From positions 1-50,888 of the forward strand of contig CALKCL010000003.1 of NCBI GenBank assembly GCA_938082545.1: a stretch of DNA of 50,888 nt. The letters run 5' to 3'. The stretch's first letter is position 1, and each line of letters begins with the position of its first letter. The DNA comes from an uncultured Gammaproteobacteria bacterium (GTDB taxonomy: Bacteria; Pseudomonadota; Gammaproteobacteria; Ga0077536). Below, in pieces: positions 9,707 to 19,150 of the stretch. The notes beneath the pieces were generated by a model, which was given only the letters and a program-made list of their open reading frames with translations, had not been told where the DNA came from and ran no database searches. The position numbers were made by a program, and so were the translations under genes.

Positions 9707-10063
9707 TTGAACGAGAAAGGCTACAGTCGTATAGATCGTGTCAGCGCGGCAATCGTGAAAATCTTGGCTGTCCCCATCAGCGATATGGCGCGAGAATCTG
9801 GAGCCGGTATGGCTACAATAAACAGAGTTGTTGTGAGCCCTGATCTCCGAAGAGCGACTATTACTATTAGCTTATATGCCGGAGATGACGCCAAAGCTGC
9901 GTTTAAAGAGCACCTTGAACAACAGGGTTACCTGCTTCAAAAACAATTAGCCGGACATTTAAAATCTAAAAGAACTCCAGTCATTAATTTCGAAATTGAT
10001 GAGGAAGCTGAAGCTATTGATAGAATCGGCCGTTTATTGTCGGATGATGCAATCATCAATTAA
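9707..10063 (+). CDS. rbfA: 30S ribosome-binding factor RbfA
   Basis: Cold-shock ribosome maturation factor that binds the 30S subunit. The 118 residues form the small KH-like RbfA fold: RIDRVSAAIVKILA at the N-terminus, VVVSPDLRRATITISLYAG in the centre and the HLKSKRTPVINFEIDE strand near the end. Start is TTG, with no strong ribosome site; it follows infB by 15 bases, so coupling is likely. Length is close to the usual 120-133. Confidence 0.93.
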   Translation: MNEKGYSRIDRVSAAIVKILAVPISDMARESGAGMATINRVVVSPDLRRATITISLYAGDDAKAAFKEHLEQQGYLLQKQLAGHLKSKRTPVINFEIDEEAEAIDRIGRLLSDDAIIN

Positions 10064-10098
10064 AGTTGTGACAAAACAGAAAAAAAGCCGTTGAGCCT

Positions 10099-11007
10099 GT
10101 GAAGCCGCTACAAAGAAAGGTGAATGGAATATTACTTTTAGACAAACCTAAAGGTGATACCTCCAACCGTGCCTTGCAAAAGATCAAACGACTTTTTAAC
10201 GCAAAAAAAGCTGGGCATACAGGCACTCTGGACCCTTTGGCTTCAGGTCTTTTACCTGTGTGTTTTGGTGAGGCTACTAAAGTCGCGCAATATCTTTTAG
10301 ATTCAGACAAACGATATCTTTCAGAATTTATTTTTGGATCATCAACTACAACAGGGGATGTTGAAGGAGAAATTTCAGAAAATAAAAGCTGGTCCAACAT
10401 AGATGAAGCAGATGTCGTGCGATGCATGTTTGATATGACAGGGGAACTCCGCCAAATCCCACCCATGTACTCAGCAATCAAATCTGGTGGGAACCGATTA
10501 TACGATTTAGCCAGAAAAGGTTTGACCATCGAGCGCGAAGCGAGAAAAATTAACATCCGCAAGTTTGATTTGCTGTCATACCAGGCGCCTATCTGTAGCA
10601 TCGATGTGACTTGTTCAAAAGGGACCTATATAAGGGTGCTAGCTGAAGATCTGGCTGTAGCGCTTGGCACGGTAGGGCATGTTGCGTCTTTGCGACGAAC
10701 TCAGAGTGGCGCATTCCACGTGAAAGATGCCTATACAATAAACGCCCTAGAGCTCTTGGCTGAAAAAAATGGCGTCGAATTTTTGGACAGCGTACTTTTA
10801 CCTTTGGATCATGCGCTTACTCATCTAAATAAAATAACTTTGTTACCCGAGATAAGTAGGATGTTCATGAATGGCTTGAATTTGGGGACACCGTCAGACT
10901 TTCTTGAGGGTGAATTACTTCGTGTTTATTCCAAAAGCAAATTTTTAGGTATTGGGGAAGTTGATGAAAACGGACAGATTGTACCTAAAAGAGGCTTTAA
11001 TGTTTAA
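10099..11007 (+). CDS. truB: tRNA pseudouridine(55) synthase TruB
   Basis: Isomerises U55 in the T loop of tRNAs. The 302 residues show NGILLLDKPKGDTSN, then GHTGTLDPLASGLLPVCFGEATK with catalytic Asp45, and GTYIRVLAEDLAVALG. A C-terminal PUA-like tail follows. Start is GTG; a second in-frame GTG seven codons later is less likely given the family N-terminus. Its position between rbfA and rpsO is the standard gammaproteobacterial one. Confidence 0.95.
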   Translation: MKPLQRKVNGILLLDKPKGDTSNRALQKIKRLFNAKKAGHTGTLDPLASGLLPVCFGEATKVAQYLLDSDKRYLSEFIFGSSTTTGDVEGEISENKSWSNIDEADVVRCMFDMTGELRQIPPMYSAIKSGGNRLYDLARKGLTIEREARKINIRKFDLLSYQAPICSIDVTCSKGTYIRVLAEDLAVALGTVGHVASLRRTQSGAFHVKDAYTINALELLAEKNGVEFLDSVLLPLDHALTHLNKITLLPEISRMFMNGLNLGTPSDFLEGELLRVYSKSKFLGIGEVDENGQIVPKRGFNV

Positions 11008-11048
11008 GATATCGGTAATGTATGCGTCTTAGTTAAGAAATTTGTTGT

Positions 11049-11089
11049 CGTAGAATACCATGGCGGTTAGAATTACCGCCGGTTCTACG
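11049..11089 (+). promoter_or_regulatory. Nested stem-loop in the rpsO leader, candidate S15 autoregulatory element
   Basis: An outer 7-bp stem CGTAGAA/TTCTACG (11049-11055 with 11083-11089) encloses an inner 6-bp stem GGCGGT/ACCGCC (11062-11067 with 11075-11080). No T run follows, so it is not an intrinsic terminator, and it ends 34 bases before the rpsO ATG. In E. coli, S15 represses its own mRNA by binding a leader structure close to the start codon; this structure is a candidate for the same role. The shape differs from what I recall of the E. coli pseudoknot, so the assignment is inference. Confidence 0.5.
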
Positions 11090-11123
11090 GTCTATTCATA
11101 AAAAGTGCTTAGGAAAATATTAA

Positions 11124-11393
11124 ATGGCATTGTCTAGCGAGCGCAAAAGCGCAATTATTAGTGATTATCAGAGAGAAGGCAGCGACACGGGTTCACCTGA
11201 AGTACAAGTGGCTCTCCTGTCAGCTCAAATACAAAGTTTAACTTCCCATTTTAAAACGCATACACATGATAATCATTCACGGCGTGGTTTGATTAAAATG
11301 GTAAATAGTCGTCGAAAGATGCTCACTTACTTAAAAAATAAAGATGGCGGCCGATATCTCGAGCTTATCGGGCGTCTGGGTTTGCGAAAATAA
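11124..11393 (+). CDS. rpsO: Small ribosomal subunit protein uS15
   Basis: Primary 16S rRNA-binding protein of the 30S platform. The 89 residues match the family length exactly and show [38 protein letters not shown] and the [20 protein letters not shown] end. AGGA lies nine bases before the ATG. As in most gammaproteobacteria it precedes pnp. Confidence 0.98.
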   Translation: MALSSERKSAIISDYQREGSDTGSPEVQVALLSAQIQSLTSHFKTHTHDNHSRRGLIKMVNSRRKMLTYLKNKDGGRYLELIGRLGLRK

Positions 11394-11479
11394 AAAAAGA
11401 TTTAATCAGGTTGGCATGACGTAGTATTTTAGTATGCTGGCATTAACTAAGCACAATTATTTACACAGGTATTAATCAT

Positions 11480-13558
11480 ATGACGGCAAAGGCTGTTTCA
11501 TTCGAATATGGAAGCGCGACGGTAACGCTTGAAACTGGAAAAATAGCGCGACAAGCGTCAGGGTCCATCATGGCATGCATGGGCGACACTGTAGTCCTTG
11601 TTACGGCGGTGGGTCGTAAATCAGCGAAGCCAGGGCAGGATTTTTTCCCGCTAACTGTCGACTATCAGGAAAAAACTTATGCAGCTGGGAAAATACCTGG
11701 AGGTTTCTTTAAAAGAGAAGGAAGGCCGACCGAGAAAGAGACACTAACTTGTCGGCTCATAGACAGACCAATCCGGCCTCTCTTCCCCAAAGGCTTTACG
11801 AATGAAGTCCAGGTGATATGCCAAGTGCTCTCACTAGATCCCACTGTAGACCCCGATATTCCAGCACTCTTAGGAGCCTCAGCTGCACTTGCTATATCAG
11901 GAATGCCTTTCGATGGTCCAATTGGCGCAGCAAGAGTAGGTTATAAAGACGGCGATTATATTCTTAATCCTAGCTTTGCAGCGCTGGATGATTCGGACCT
12001 TGAGTTAGTTGTCGCAGGTACTGCATCCTCAGTCCTAATGGTTGAATCTGAAGCGAAAGGCTTAAGCGAAGAAGTTATGCTTGGGGCTGTGACCTTTGGA
12101 CATGAAAAAATGCAAGCAGCGATATCTGCTATCAACGAGTTAGTGGAGATGGTCAATCCAGAAAAATGGGAATGGTCTACTCCTGAATTGAATTCTGCCC
12201 TCGTCTCTTCTATCAGCGAGAAGTACAAAGCTGCTATTGCTGATGCGTACAGCGTAGTTGATAAGATAGAAAGACGCGATAAGTTAAGTGTGCTCAAAAG
12301 CGAAGTTCTGGCGAGCCATTCGGATTCTGAAGATTACGATGGAGCAGAGGTTGAAGCTGTGTTCTATAAGCTAGAACACGACGTGGTTAGACACAGTGTG
12401 TTAGACGGAAAACCGAGAATCGATGGTCGGAGAAAAGATGAGATTAGAGATATCTCAGTAGAAGTTGATGTATTACCTAGAGCGCATGGCTCGGCCTTGT
12501 TTACTAGGGGAGAAACGCAAGCTATCGTGGTCGCTACGCTAGGGACAGGTAGAGATGCTCAGGTGATAGATGCTATTGAAGGGGAAAGACGAGACCCGTT
12601 TATGCTTCATTATAATTTTCCTCCTTTCTCCGTAGGAGAAACAGGACGGGTAGGTACTCCAAAACGAAGAGAAATAGGGCACGGACGTTTAGCTAAAAGA
12701 GGTATCCAGGCGGTACTTCCTTCGCTTGAAGAATTTCCATATGTCTTACGAATAGTATCTGAGATAACCGAGTCAAATGGTTCTAGTTCAATGGCCTCTG
12801 TATGTGGAACAAGCCTCGCTTTAATGAATGCAGGAGTTCCAACGAAAGCGCCTGTAGCTGGGATTGCGATGGGTCTCATCAAAGAAGGTGATCGATTTGT
12901 TGTGTTGTCCGATATTTTGGGTGATGAAGATCATCTTGGAGATATGGACTTTAAAGTTACTGGGACTGCAGAAGGCATTACAGCTTTGCAGATGGATATA
13001 AAAATAAATGGTATCACTCATGAAATCATGGCGTCTGCTCTAGAGCAGGCTAAGGGTGGACGAATTCATATATTAGGTGAAATGAATAAAGTCATCTCAA
13101 GTCCTAGGGAAGAAATGTCAGAGCACGCGCCTAGAATTGTAACGTTCAAAATTCCACCAGATAAAATTCGTGATGTAATTGGAAAAGGTGGCGCGACGAT
13201 CAGGCAAATCACTGAGGAGACTGGCGTCACTATAGACATAGATGATGACGGTACTGTGAAAATAGCTTCAGTAGATAACGCTGCGGGTGTGGCTGCAAGG
13301 TCTAGGGTAGAGTCTATTACCGCAGATGTTGAAGTAGGAACTATTTATGAAGGGAAAGTAGCTAAGTTAATGGATTTTGGAGCCTTCGTGAACATACTCC
13401 CGGGGAAAGATGGACTTGTGCACATTTCACAAATCTCTGAGGAACGGGTTGAGAATGTGAGCGATAAATTGAGTGAAGGTGATCTAGTTAAAGTCAAAGT
13501 TCTAGAAGTAGATAAGCAAGGCAGAATACGGTTGAGTATGAAAGCCGTTGATGAATAG
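11480..13558 (+). CDS. pnp: Polyribonucleotide nucleotidyltransferase (PNPase)
   Basis: 3'-5' phosphorolytic exoribonuclease and degradosome component. The 692 residues contain two RNase PH domains ([19 protein letters not shown] at the start; [22 protein letters not shown] in the second, with [13 protein letters not shown] and [11 protein letters not shown]-like [16 protein letters not shown]), a KH domain ([20 protein letters not shown]) and an S1 domain ([28 protein letters not shown]). Slightly shorter than the 711 residues of E. coli. The 86-base gap from rpsO shows no clear terminator, so co-transcription with rpsO is likely. Confidence 0.97.
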   Translation: MTAKAVSFEYGSATVTLETGKIARQASGSIMACMGDTVVLVTAVGRKSAKPGQDFFPLTVDYQEKTYAAGKIPGGFFKREGRPTEKETLTCRLIDRPIRPLFPKGFTNEVQVICQVLSLDPTVDPDIPALLGASAALAISGMPFDGPIGAARVGYKDGDYILNPSFAALDDSDLELVVAGTASSVLMVESEAKGLSEEVMLGAVTFGHEKMQAAISAINELVEMVNPEKWEWSTPELNSALVSSISEKYKAAIADAYSVVDKIERRDKLSVLKSEVLASHSDSEDYDGAEVEAVFYKLEHDVVRHSVLDGKPRIDGRRKDEIRDISVEVDVLPRAHGSALFTRGETQAIVVATLGTGRDAQVIDAIEGERRDPFMLHYNFPPFSVGETGRVGTPKRREIGHGRLAKRGIQAVLPSLEEFPYVLRIVSEITESNGSSSMASVCGTSLALMNAGVPTKAPVAGIAMGLIKEGDRFVVLSDILGDEDHLGDMDFKVTGTAEGITALQMDIKINGITHEIMASALEQAKGGRIHILGEMNKVISSPREEMSEHAPRIVTFKIPPDKIRDVIGKGGATIRQITEETGVTIDIDDDGTVKIASVDNAAGVAARSRVESITADVEVGTIYEGKVAKLMDFGAFVNILPGKDGLVHISQISEERVENVSDKLSEGDLVKVKVLEVDKQGRIRLSMKAVDE

Positions 13559-13597
13559 GCTTTAAGTTTATTACCGCCTATGAAAGTCGGAACGCTA

Positions 13598-14185
13598 TCA
13601 AAGATTAGCGCTGGTGCACACTATCCGGCGCTTTTCTGTGATTATCTCAGCTACATTTACATCATATCTAGACGTTGGCAACGCACTCAGTATCTGGTGC
13701 TCATATGCTAGACCTATTGTGTCTGCATATGAATGTTCTGTAAGCCAACGATCATAGTAACCTAGACCCTGGCCGAGGCGTACACCCTCGATGGTGAAAG
13801 CAAGGCCAGGTGCAATAACCATGTCGATTTCGACCGCAACGTCTTCAAAGCTTTTAGGTTCACGTAGTCCATATCGACCTGTGATTAGGCTATCCCAAGT
13901 CGTTAATCTAGCCGCAACCATCTCATTATCTCCAATTACTTTTGGAACATAGACCTTTATTTTGTCTTTTAGAAAATACTTAATCAGCATATGAGTGTCT
14001 ACTTCGTTTTCGCGAGACACATAAATGAATAGGGAGTTAATATTTTTTTGTCTTAAAACCGAGTAGCAAGAGGTATAAATTTGTCTGTTTGCTGCAGCAA
14101 ATCTTTCCGGTGTTGTCTTCAAAGAAGCCCTTCGAACATACTCTCGGGCCTGTTGTTTTGTCGATATTTCTATATTTCTTGACAT
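13598..14185 (-). CDS. 5-formyltetrahydrofolate cyclo-ligase family protein
   Basis: Converts 5-formyl-THF to 5,10-methenyl-THF with ATP. The 195 residues show the phosphate-binding and active-site end motif GVRLGQGLGYYDRWL; in most members this reads GxGGGYYDR, so Leu replaces the middle Gly of the second glycine run. DMVIAPGLAFTIEG is the usual preceding strand. The ATG has an AGGGA ribosome site. It is convergent with pnp and divergent from rpsP. In E. coli the orthologue (ygfA/fau) lies beside zapA and 6S RNA; that context is not present here. Confidence 0.9.
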   Translation of the reverse strand: MSRNIEISTKQQAREYVRRASLKTTPERFAAANRQIYTSCYSVLRQKNINSLFIYVSRENEVDTHMLIKYFLKDKIKVYVPKVIGDNEMVAARLTTWDSLITGRYGLREPKSFEDVAVEIDMVIAPGLAFTIEGVRLGQGLGYYDRWLTEHSYADTIGLAYEHQILSALPTSRYDVNVAEIITEKRRIVCTSANL

Positions 14186-14244
14186 TTCCCTTAGATAACC
14201 TCGATAAACCCTTTATTTTAAGTCGTCTACCTCTTAGAATGCGC

Positions 14245-14275
14245 GACCATAAGTGAAAGACTTTTGGTCATTTTT
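14245..14275 (+). terminator. Terminator-like or attenuator hairpin upstream of rpsP
   Basis: GACCA-T-AAGT pairs with ACTT-T-TGGTC (nine pairs with one T-T mismatch, five-base loop) and is followed by A and TTTTT. It lies between two divergent genes, 44 bases ahead of the rpsP ATG, where no upstream plus-strand gene needs termination. It may attenuate rpsP operon transcription. Confidence 0.5.
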
Positions 14276-14319
14276 AGTAATTGAGCGCTTGTTATAGTGC
14301 TTTTCGAAGGATATTTTTT

Positions 14320-14568
14320 ATGGTAAAAATTAGATTATCTCGTGGCGGTTCCAATAAGCGCCCGTATTATCACATTATAGTCGCAGATCAACGAAATAAA
14401 AGAGATGGGCGGCATTTGGAGCGGTTGGGATTTTTCAATCCTTTAGGCAAAGAAAGCGAAGAAAGCTTGCGTGTAGATTCAGAACGATATGCTTACTGGC
14501 TTTCAGTAGGTGCGCAGCCATCTGAACGTGTTGCAAAACTAATGAAGAAAGTAGCCATTTCAGAATGA
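14320..14568 (+). CDS. rpsP: Small ribosomal subunit protein bS16
   Basis: The 82-residue protein begins [19 protein letters not shown], the canonical S16 start, and continues [26 protein letters not shown] lies eight bases before this ATG; an in-frame TTG 39 bases upstream is rejected. First gene of the rpsP-rimM-trmD-rplS operon. Confidence 0.97.
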   Translation: MVKIRLSRGGSNKRPYYHIIVADQRNKRDGRHLERLGFFNPLGKESEESLRVDSERYAYWLSVGAQPSERVAKLMKKVAISE

Positions 14569-14595
14569 TAGCTTGAAAATTGAAGTTTTCTTTAC

Positions 14596-15102
14596 ATGAC
14601 AACTGGTGTTGTCGTGTTAGGAGAAATCAGTGGTGTTTTTGGTGTGAAAGGCTGGCTTAAAATTCGGTCCTATACCCGCCCAGAGGATCAAATATTAGCT
14701 TATCGAGAGATACTTGTTGGAAATGTAAACGAGTGGTTGTCTTTTAAGGTAAGTGAGGTTTCTGGCTCAAATAAAGGGCTAAGGATATCGTTGGATAGTA
14801 TTCTTTCTCGTGACGGTGCTGAGCAACTAGTTGGTAAAAAATTAGCTGTTGAAAGAAAATCTCTAAAAAACGTTCAGAAAGGCGAATACTACTGGTTAGA
14901 TTTGATTGGACTAAAGGTGTTCAACTTAAATGGAGAAGATTTAGGGGTAATTTGCACTCTTCATGAGACTGGTGCAAATGATGTATTGGAAGTAAGAGGC
15001 GATAAAATCTCACTGATACCTTATGTCTCTGATGTCTACGTTAAGAGTGTCGACTTGACCAACCAAAAAATGATTGTTGATTGGGACAAGGAAGACATTT
15101 AA
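14596..15102 (+). CDS. rimM: 16S rRNA processing protein RimM
   Basis: 30S maturation factor that binds S19. The 168 residues have the N-terminal RimM barrel (GEISGVFGVKGWLKIRSYT) and the C-terminal PRC barrel (GEYYWLDLIGLKVFNLNGEDLG). The stop codon directly abuts the trmD start, so the two are translationally coupled. Confidence 0.95.
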   Translation: MTTGVVVLGEISGVFGVKGWLKIRSYTRPEDQILAYREILVGNVNEWLSFKVSEVSGSNKGLRISLDSILSRDGAEQLVGKKLAVERKSLKNVQKGEYYWLDLIGLKVFNLNGEDLGVICTLHETGANDVLEVRGDKISLIPYVSDVYVKSVDLTNQKMIVDWDKEDI

Positions 15103-15843
15103 TTGAGTAAAAGATTTACCGTCCTCACGTTGTTTCCAGAATTGATTAATGCCTACCGTGATGTCGGCGTGATACGAAAAGCTTGTGAGTCTAACGTAAT
15201 AGAAATTGATACCATAAACCCAAGAGATTATGCCCAAAGTAGTAATGGCAGAGTAGATGACACGCCATACGGAGGCGGCCCAGGTATGGTGATGACGGCA
15301 GGGCCTGTGTATAGGGCCTTGGCGGGCTTAAAAACAGACAAAGCGCAGACACGCCATGTGATTTATCTTAGTCCTCAGGGGAAGACGTTCAATCATAGCG
15401 CTATCAATAGCCTGAATCATTATGACCATTTGATATTCCTATGTGGACGATACGAGGGAGTTGATGAAAGAATTGTTTTGAATAGTGTCGATAGTGAATG
15501 GTCGATTGGAGACTATGTCGTTACTGGGGGAGAACTTCCTGCTTTAGTTATGATTGATGCTTTGGCACGTACCTTGCCAAATGTTTTGGGCAGTGAGTTA
15601 TCTTCTATTGAAGATTCTTTCCATTCCGGATTGCTAGATTACCCTCACTATACTCGGCCTGCTGAAATTGAAGGACACGCTGTGCCTGAAGTTCTAATGA
15701 GCGGAGATCATGGGATGATTGCCTCATGGCGACGGAAACAAAGTTTGGGTCGAACCTATTTGAGGCGACCAGAATTGCTCGAAAAGATGTCCTTGAGTGA
15801 CGAAGATATAATGCTTCTAGAAAGCTTTCTAGAGGACAATTGA
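15103..15843 (+). CDS. trmD: tRNA (guanine(37)-N1)-methyltransferase TrmD
   Basis: SPOUT-family enzyme that makes m1G37, preventing +1 frameshifting. The 246 residues show FTVLTLFPELI at the start, DDTPYGGGPGMVM, the knot motif CGRYEGVDERI and SIGDYVVTGGELPALVMIDA. TTG start with zero spacing from the rimM stop. Confidence 0.97.
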   Translation: MSKRFTVLTLFPELINAYRDVGVIRKACESNVIEIDTINPRDYAQSSNGRVDDTPYGGGPGMVMTAGPVYRALAGLKTDKAQTRHVIYLSPQGKTFNHSAINSLNHYDHLIFLCGRYEGVDERIVLNSVDSEWSIGDYVVTGGELPALVMIDALARTLPNVLGSELSSIEDSFHSGLLDYPHYTRPAEIEGHAVPEVLMSGDHGMIASWRRKQSLGRTYLRRPELLEKMSLSDEDIMLLESFLEDN

Positions 15844-15940
15844 GAAGTTATGAAATCTGCAACTCTATGATTGAAAATAATAGTAAAATTTATACGTCGT
15901 TTGGTGTAGAATTCCGAAATCAAATTTTAAGGCATGAGTG

Positions 15941-16303
15941 ATGAGTGAGCTAATAGCGAAAATCGAAGCGGAGCAGCTTCAGAAGAATATACCTAGCTTT
16001 GGTCCTGGCGACACGGTTGTCGTGCAAGTAAAGGTCAAAGAAGGGACTAGAGAAAGACTGCAAGCATTCGAAGGTTTTGTTATCGCCATAAGAAGTCGTG
16101 GTTTAAACTCTTCTTTTACTGTTCGAAAAATTTCTCATGGAGAGGGAGTGGAGCGTGTCTTTCAGATGCACAGCCCTCTTATCGAAAGCATCGAGGTTAA
16201 ACGTCGGGCTGATGTGAGACGTGCCAAGCTTTATTATATGCGTGATTTGAGGGGCAGAGCGGCGAGAATAAAAGAAAAAATATTGGTTAAGCGTACTACT
16301 TAA
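15941..16303 (+). CDS. rplS: Large ribosomal subunit protein bL19
   Basis: The 120 residues show [30 protein letters not shown] and the end [18 protein letters not shown] typical of L19. The ATG here has AAGG eight bases upstream; a GTG three bases earlier is less well placed. Its last eight bases overlap the tail of the convergent glutaredoxin-like gene, so no terminator fits between them. Confidence 0.97.
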   Translation: MSELIAKIEAEQLQKNIPSFGPGDTVVVQVKVKEGTRERLQAFEGFVIAIRSRGLNSSFTVRKISHGEGVERVFQMHSPLIESIEVKRRADVRRAKLYYMRDLRGRAARIKEKILVKRTT

Positions 16304-16637
16304 GTTCTTTAATCAGGTATTCCGAGATATCGCTAGACTCATAAAGCCATTTTTCTTCACCTGGTGCTTCTCCTGCTATCCGCAGGCAAGGAACAGTGGT
16401 CTTCCCGCCTAGAGTAGCTAAGGTGCTTAGATGAGCTCTATCTTTCATAACGTCACGGAGTTCGATCGTAACATTTAAAGCACGAATGGTTTTGCGAACC
16501 CGAGCGCAGAAAACACAACTTTCATAGTGATATAGCGAAAATTTCGCAGCAGCTTTGTCAGCAGATTTTTGCTCAGAGTCCGTTCTAAGAATTTCTCCCA
16601 AACCCGTTTGTTTGTCGTTAAACCAATCGTCAAACAT
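16296..16637 (-). CDS. Glutaredoxin-like / GST N-terminal domain protein
   Basis: A 113-residue thioredoxin-fold protein. After a 30-residue polar leader comes [19 protein letters not shown] with a CVFC redox motif, then the cis-proline strand TVPCLRIAG and an ESSDISEYL helix. This is the glutaredoxin 3 / glutathione S-transferase N-terminal pattern; dithiol exchange using glutathione is likely. It converges on rplS with an eight-base overlap of the coding ends. Confidence 0.85.
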   Translation of the reverse strand: MFDDWFNDKQTGLGEILRTDSEQKSADKAAAKFSLYHYESCVFCARVRKTIRALNVTIELRDVMKDRAHLSTLATLGGKTTVPCLRIAGEAPGEEKWLYESSDISEYLIKELK

Positions 16638-16718
16638 AACCTAGTACTTCCCTATAGATTTTTGTTGCTAATAACGTCTAGTATTCCATATTAACTTTTT
16701 TAAGTCAGTAGCAGTAAA

Positions 16719-17606
16719 TTGAATTCAGACACGAATCATCTTGAACGATTCCTTGAGCATTTATGGAGCGAGTATGGCTTAAGTCCTCTGAGCGTGTCCG
16801 CCTATCAAAGTGATCTCAAGATACTGTGTATCTACCTTACCTCCCTTAATGTTACTCTTTTGAGTGCGAATTCAATCCAATTGACGCAATTTATGGGGCA
16901 ACAAAAGAAATTATCTTCAAAAACTTTATCGCGTCGACTGGCTAGCATAAAAAGATATTACCGCTATCTTTTTAGAGAAACCTTAATTTCCATTGACCCA
17001 AGCACCGAACTTGTGGCACCTCGCATAGGTAGGTCTTTACCAAAGTCTGTCAGCGAAGTGGATGTTGAAGCGCTCTTGCTCGCTCCTAATACAGAAGAAC
17101 GACTGGGTCTGCGTGATAGAACGATGCTAGAAGTCCTTTATGCTAGCGGTTTAAGGGTTAGCGAGTTGGTGGGGCTGGAATCTGCTCAAGTTAATCTACG
17201 ACAAGGGGTCGTTCGGGTTGTGGGGAAAGGAAATAAGGAGCGACTAGTGCCTTTAGGGGAGAATGCTATTTATTGGTTGACTAAATATTTGAACGAAGGT
17301 CGAACAGCTCTGGTGGGGAAGCATATGACCAGAGCCTTGTTTCCAAGTAGTCATGGCAATCCAATGACCAGGCAAACATTCTGGCATAGGGTTAAAAAAT
17401 ATGCCGCGATGGTCCATATAGACGGGCAAATTTCTCCGCATACATTGCGGCATGCATTTGCAACACATTTATTGAACCATGGTGCGGATTTAAGAGTAGT
17501 GCAAATGCTGTTGGGCCACAGCAATATTTCTACAACACAGATTTATACTTACGTTGCAGCGGAACGTTTGAAAAAGCTACATAGCTTGCACCACCCTCGA
17601 GGATAA
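16719..17606 (+). CDS. xerD: Tyrosine recombinase XerD
   Basis: Resolves chromosome dimers at dif together with XerC under FtsK control. The 295 residues show a SAM-like core-binding N-domain and the catalytic set: Arg146 in ASGLRVSEL, Lys in GKGNKERLVPLG, HTLRHAFATHLL, LLGHSNISTTQIYTYV with Tyr276 as nucleophile. The end LHSLHHPRG is typical of XerD rather than XerC. TTG start without a strong ribosome site. The adjacent dsbC matches the E. coli xerD-dsbC order. Confidence 0.95.
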   Translation: MNSDTNHLERFLEHLWSEYGLSPLSVSAYQSDLKILCIYLTSLNVTLLSANSIQLTQFMGQQKKLSSKTLSRRLASIKRYYRYLFRETLISIDPSTELVAPRIGRSLPKSVSEVDVEALLLAPNTEERLGLRDRTMLEVLYASGLRVSELVGLESAQVNLRQGVVRVVGKGNKERLVPLGENAIYWLTKYLNEGRTALVGKHMTRALFPSSHGNPMTRQTFWHRVKKYAAMVHIDGQISPHTLRHAFATHLLNHGADLRVVQMLLGHSNISTTQIYTYVAAERLKKLHSLHHPRG

Positions 17607-17652
17607 AGTTGAGCCGAGACTCTCTAACACAAGGATCATAAAGGAAAAAAAA

Positions 17653-18378
17653 GTGAGAATACAACTGTACTGTCTAGTCATAGCGATTGCCGCTGCCGGT
17701 CTCGTAAAAGCTGCTGATTCAAATCAGAATGTAAGAGAGGTGCTCGAAAAACTTTTTCCATCAGAGAGTGTAGAGTCAGTTAAGACAATGCCAATGGGTG
17801 ATTTTTTTGAAGTTAAATTGAGTGGAGAGGTTGTTTACGTATCTAAAGATGGGCGTTACTTGTTTCAGGGTGAATTACTTGATTTAGTCAAAAAAATCAA
17901 TCTTACACAGACTGCTAGAGCTCAAATACGGAAGGAAGAGTTTCAGAAGTTAGATGAAAATTCACTTATCTCATTCGGACGAAAAAATATCAATGATAGA
18001 GATAATATCTATGTTTACACTGACATTGATTGTGGGTATTGTCGCAAGTTTCACCTAGAGGTGCCGGCGTTGAATGATGCTGGGATCACCGTTCATTATT
18101 TAGCATATCCTCGAGCAGGGCTTAAGAGTGACTCTTATGATAAGGCAGTCAATGTTTGGTGTGCTGCAAATAAGGAAAAAGCCCTCAGTAAAGCGAAGGC
18201 AGGGGAGAAAATCGCCACACGTAAATGCGCTAGCCCAGTCGCAGATCACTTCGCTCTCGGGCAAAGTATGAAATTGGCCGGAACTCCGGCAGTATATTCA
18301 TCGGATGGAACCTACCTAGGGGCTTATGCTCCGGCTGAGCAACTGATAGCTGCAATTTCTGTCTTAGAAAAAGAATAG
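17653..18378 (+). CDS. dsbC: Thiol:disulfide interchange protein DsbC
   Basis: Periplasmic disulfide isomerase. An N-terminal signal (IQLYCLVIAIAAAGLVKA) precedes the dimerisation domain and the thioredoxin domain. The active site is CGYC (Cys127, Cys130) in TDIDCGYCRKFH, with the cis-Pro in LAGTPAVYSSDG. A second Cys pair (WCAANKEK...KCASP) matches the structural disulfide of DsbC. GTG start with a GGA-rich leader. Three bases separate its stop from the stop of the convergent DUF3108 gene. Confidence 0.93.
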   Translation: MRIQLYCLVIAIAAAGLVKAADSNQNVREVLEKLFPSESVESVKTMPMGDFFEVKLSGEVVYVSKDGRYLFQGELLDLVKKINLTQTARAQIRKEEFQKLDENSLISFGRKNINDRDNIYVYTDIDCGYCRKFHLEVPALNDAGITVHYLAYPRAGLKSDSYDKAVNVWCAANKEKALSKAKAGEKIATRKCASPVADHFALGQSMKLAGTPAVYSSDGTYLGAYAPAEQLIAAISVLEKE

Positions 18379-18381
18379 AGC

Positions 18382-19086
18382 CTATTCATGAAAGCTTACT
18401 CGAAGGAGTTGAATAGAGATTTCTTCACCATTTTTTCCAACGTTTAAAATTTTAACAGGGAGATAACTAAACTTCGAAGCAGCCCATATCGTAGTTTTTT
18501 TCCTATTGTCGTTGATTTGTCTTAACAGGATCTTGACATCCAAGTTACCTAGCACCGTCGATAGCTCTCCCGTTGAAAGAGATCTAAAATCAAGCGTTTT
18601 GATTTTTTTCTTTTTTAATATTTTATAATGAAATGCATCCATTGAGGGATTGTGCATATCCAGAGAGAGTTGTAGTTGGTATGACAAAGAATCGTGTAAA
18701 TCATCGAAGTGATCCGCGGATATTCCATCAAGCTGTTTGCGCACGATCTTCTGTCGGTCGATTTGGAAGTTTAAGCTATAGGACTTCGTCGTGCTTTTTT
18801 GTTTGTTCTCATATCGAAAGGGAATTGCTCTAGCCACATTGATTTTTCCAACACTGGATTCAATCTTTTGTTCGCGGGTAAAAAGTCTTCCTATCCCATA
18901 AGGTTTAGTGGTAGATGTGAAAGTGTAAGAACTATCGGCTTTACGCAGGAAGACGTGCTCTATCGTTCCGATTCTAATTTCATGTTTTATGATTTGATAG
19001 GTGGCATTGTATGAATTGATAAGCGCATAACTTGGTAAACTGGTAAGCAACATGATTGCGGCTGTTAATCTACATAAGTTCAGCAT
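18382..19086 (-). CDS. DUF3108-type periplasmic protein
   Basis: 234 residues with a clear signal peptide ending near SLPSYA. The mature protein is beta-rich with YNATYQIIKHEIRIGTIEHVF and TTKPYGIGRLF near the N-terminus and IWAASKFSYLPVKI near the end, which is the DUF3108 pattern. The family is common in proteobacteria and has no firmly assigned function that I can name. It reads toward dsbC and away from hldE. Confidence 0.75.
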   Translation of the reverse strand: MLNLCRLTAAIMLLTSLPSYALINSYNATYQIIKHEIRIGTIEHVFLRKADSSYTFTSTTKPYGIGRLFTREQKIESSVGKINVARAIPFRYENKQKSTTKSYSLNFQIDRQKIVRKQLDGISADHFDDLHDSLSYQLQLSLDMHNPSMDAFHYKILKKKKIKTLDFRSLSTGELSTVLGNLDVKILLRQINDNRKKTTIWAASKFSYLPVKILNVGKNGEEISIQLLRVSFHE

Positions 19087-19150
19087 GGGTCTATGATAAG
19101 ATTATAGATGGTTTGATGATAGAGTTATTTCTAGGGTGGTTAATTGGTAT

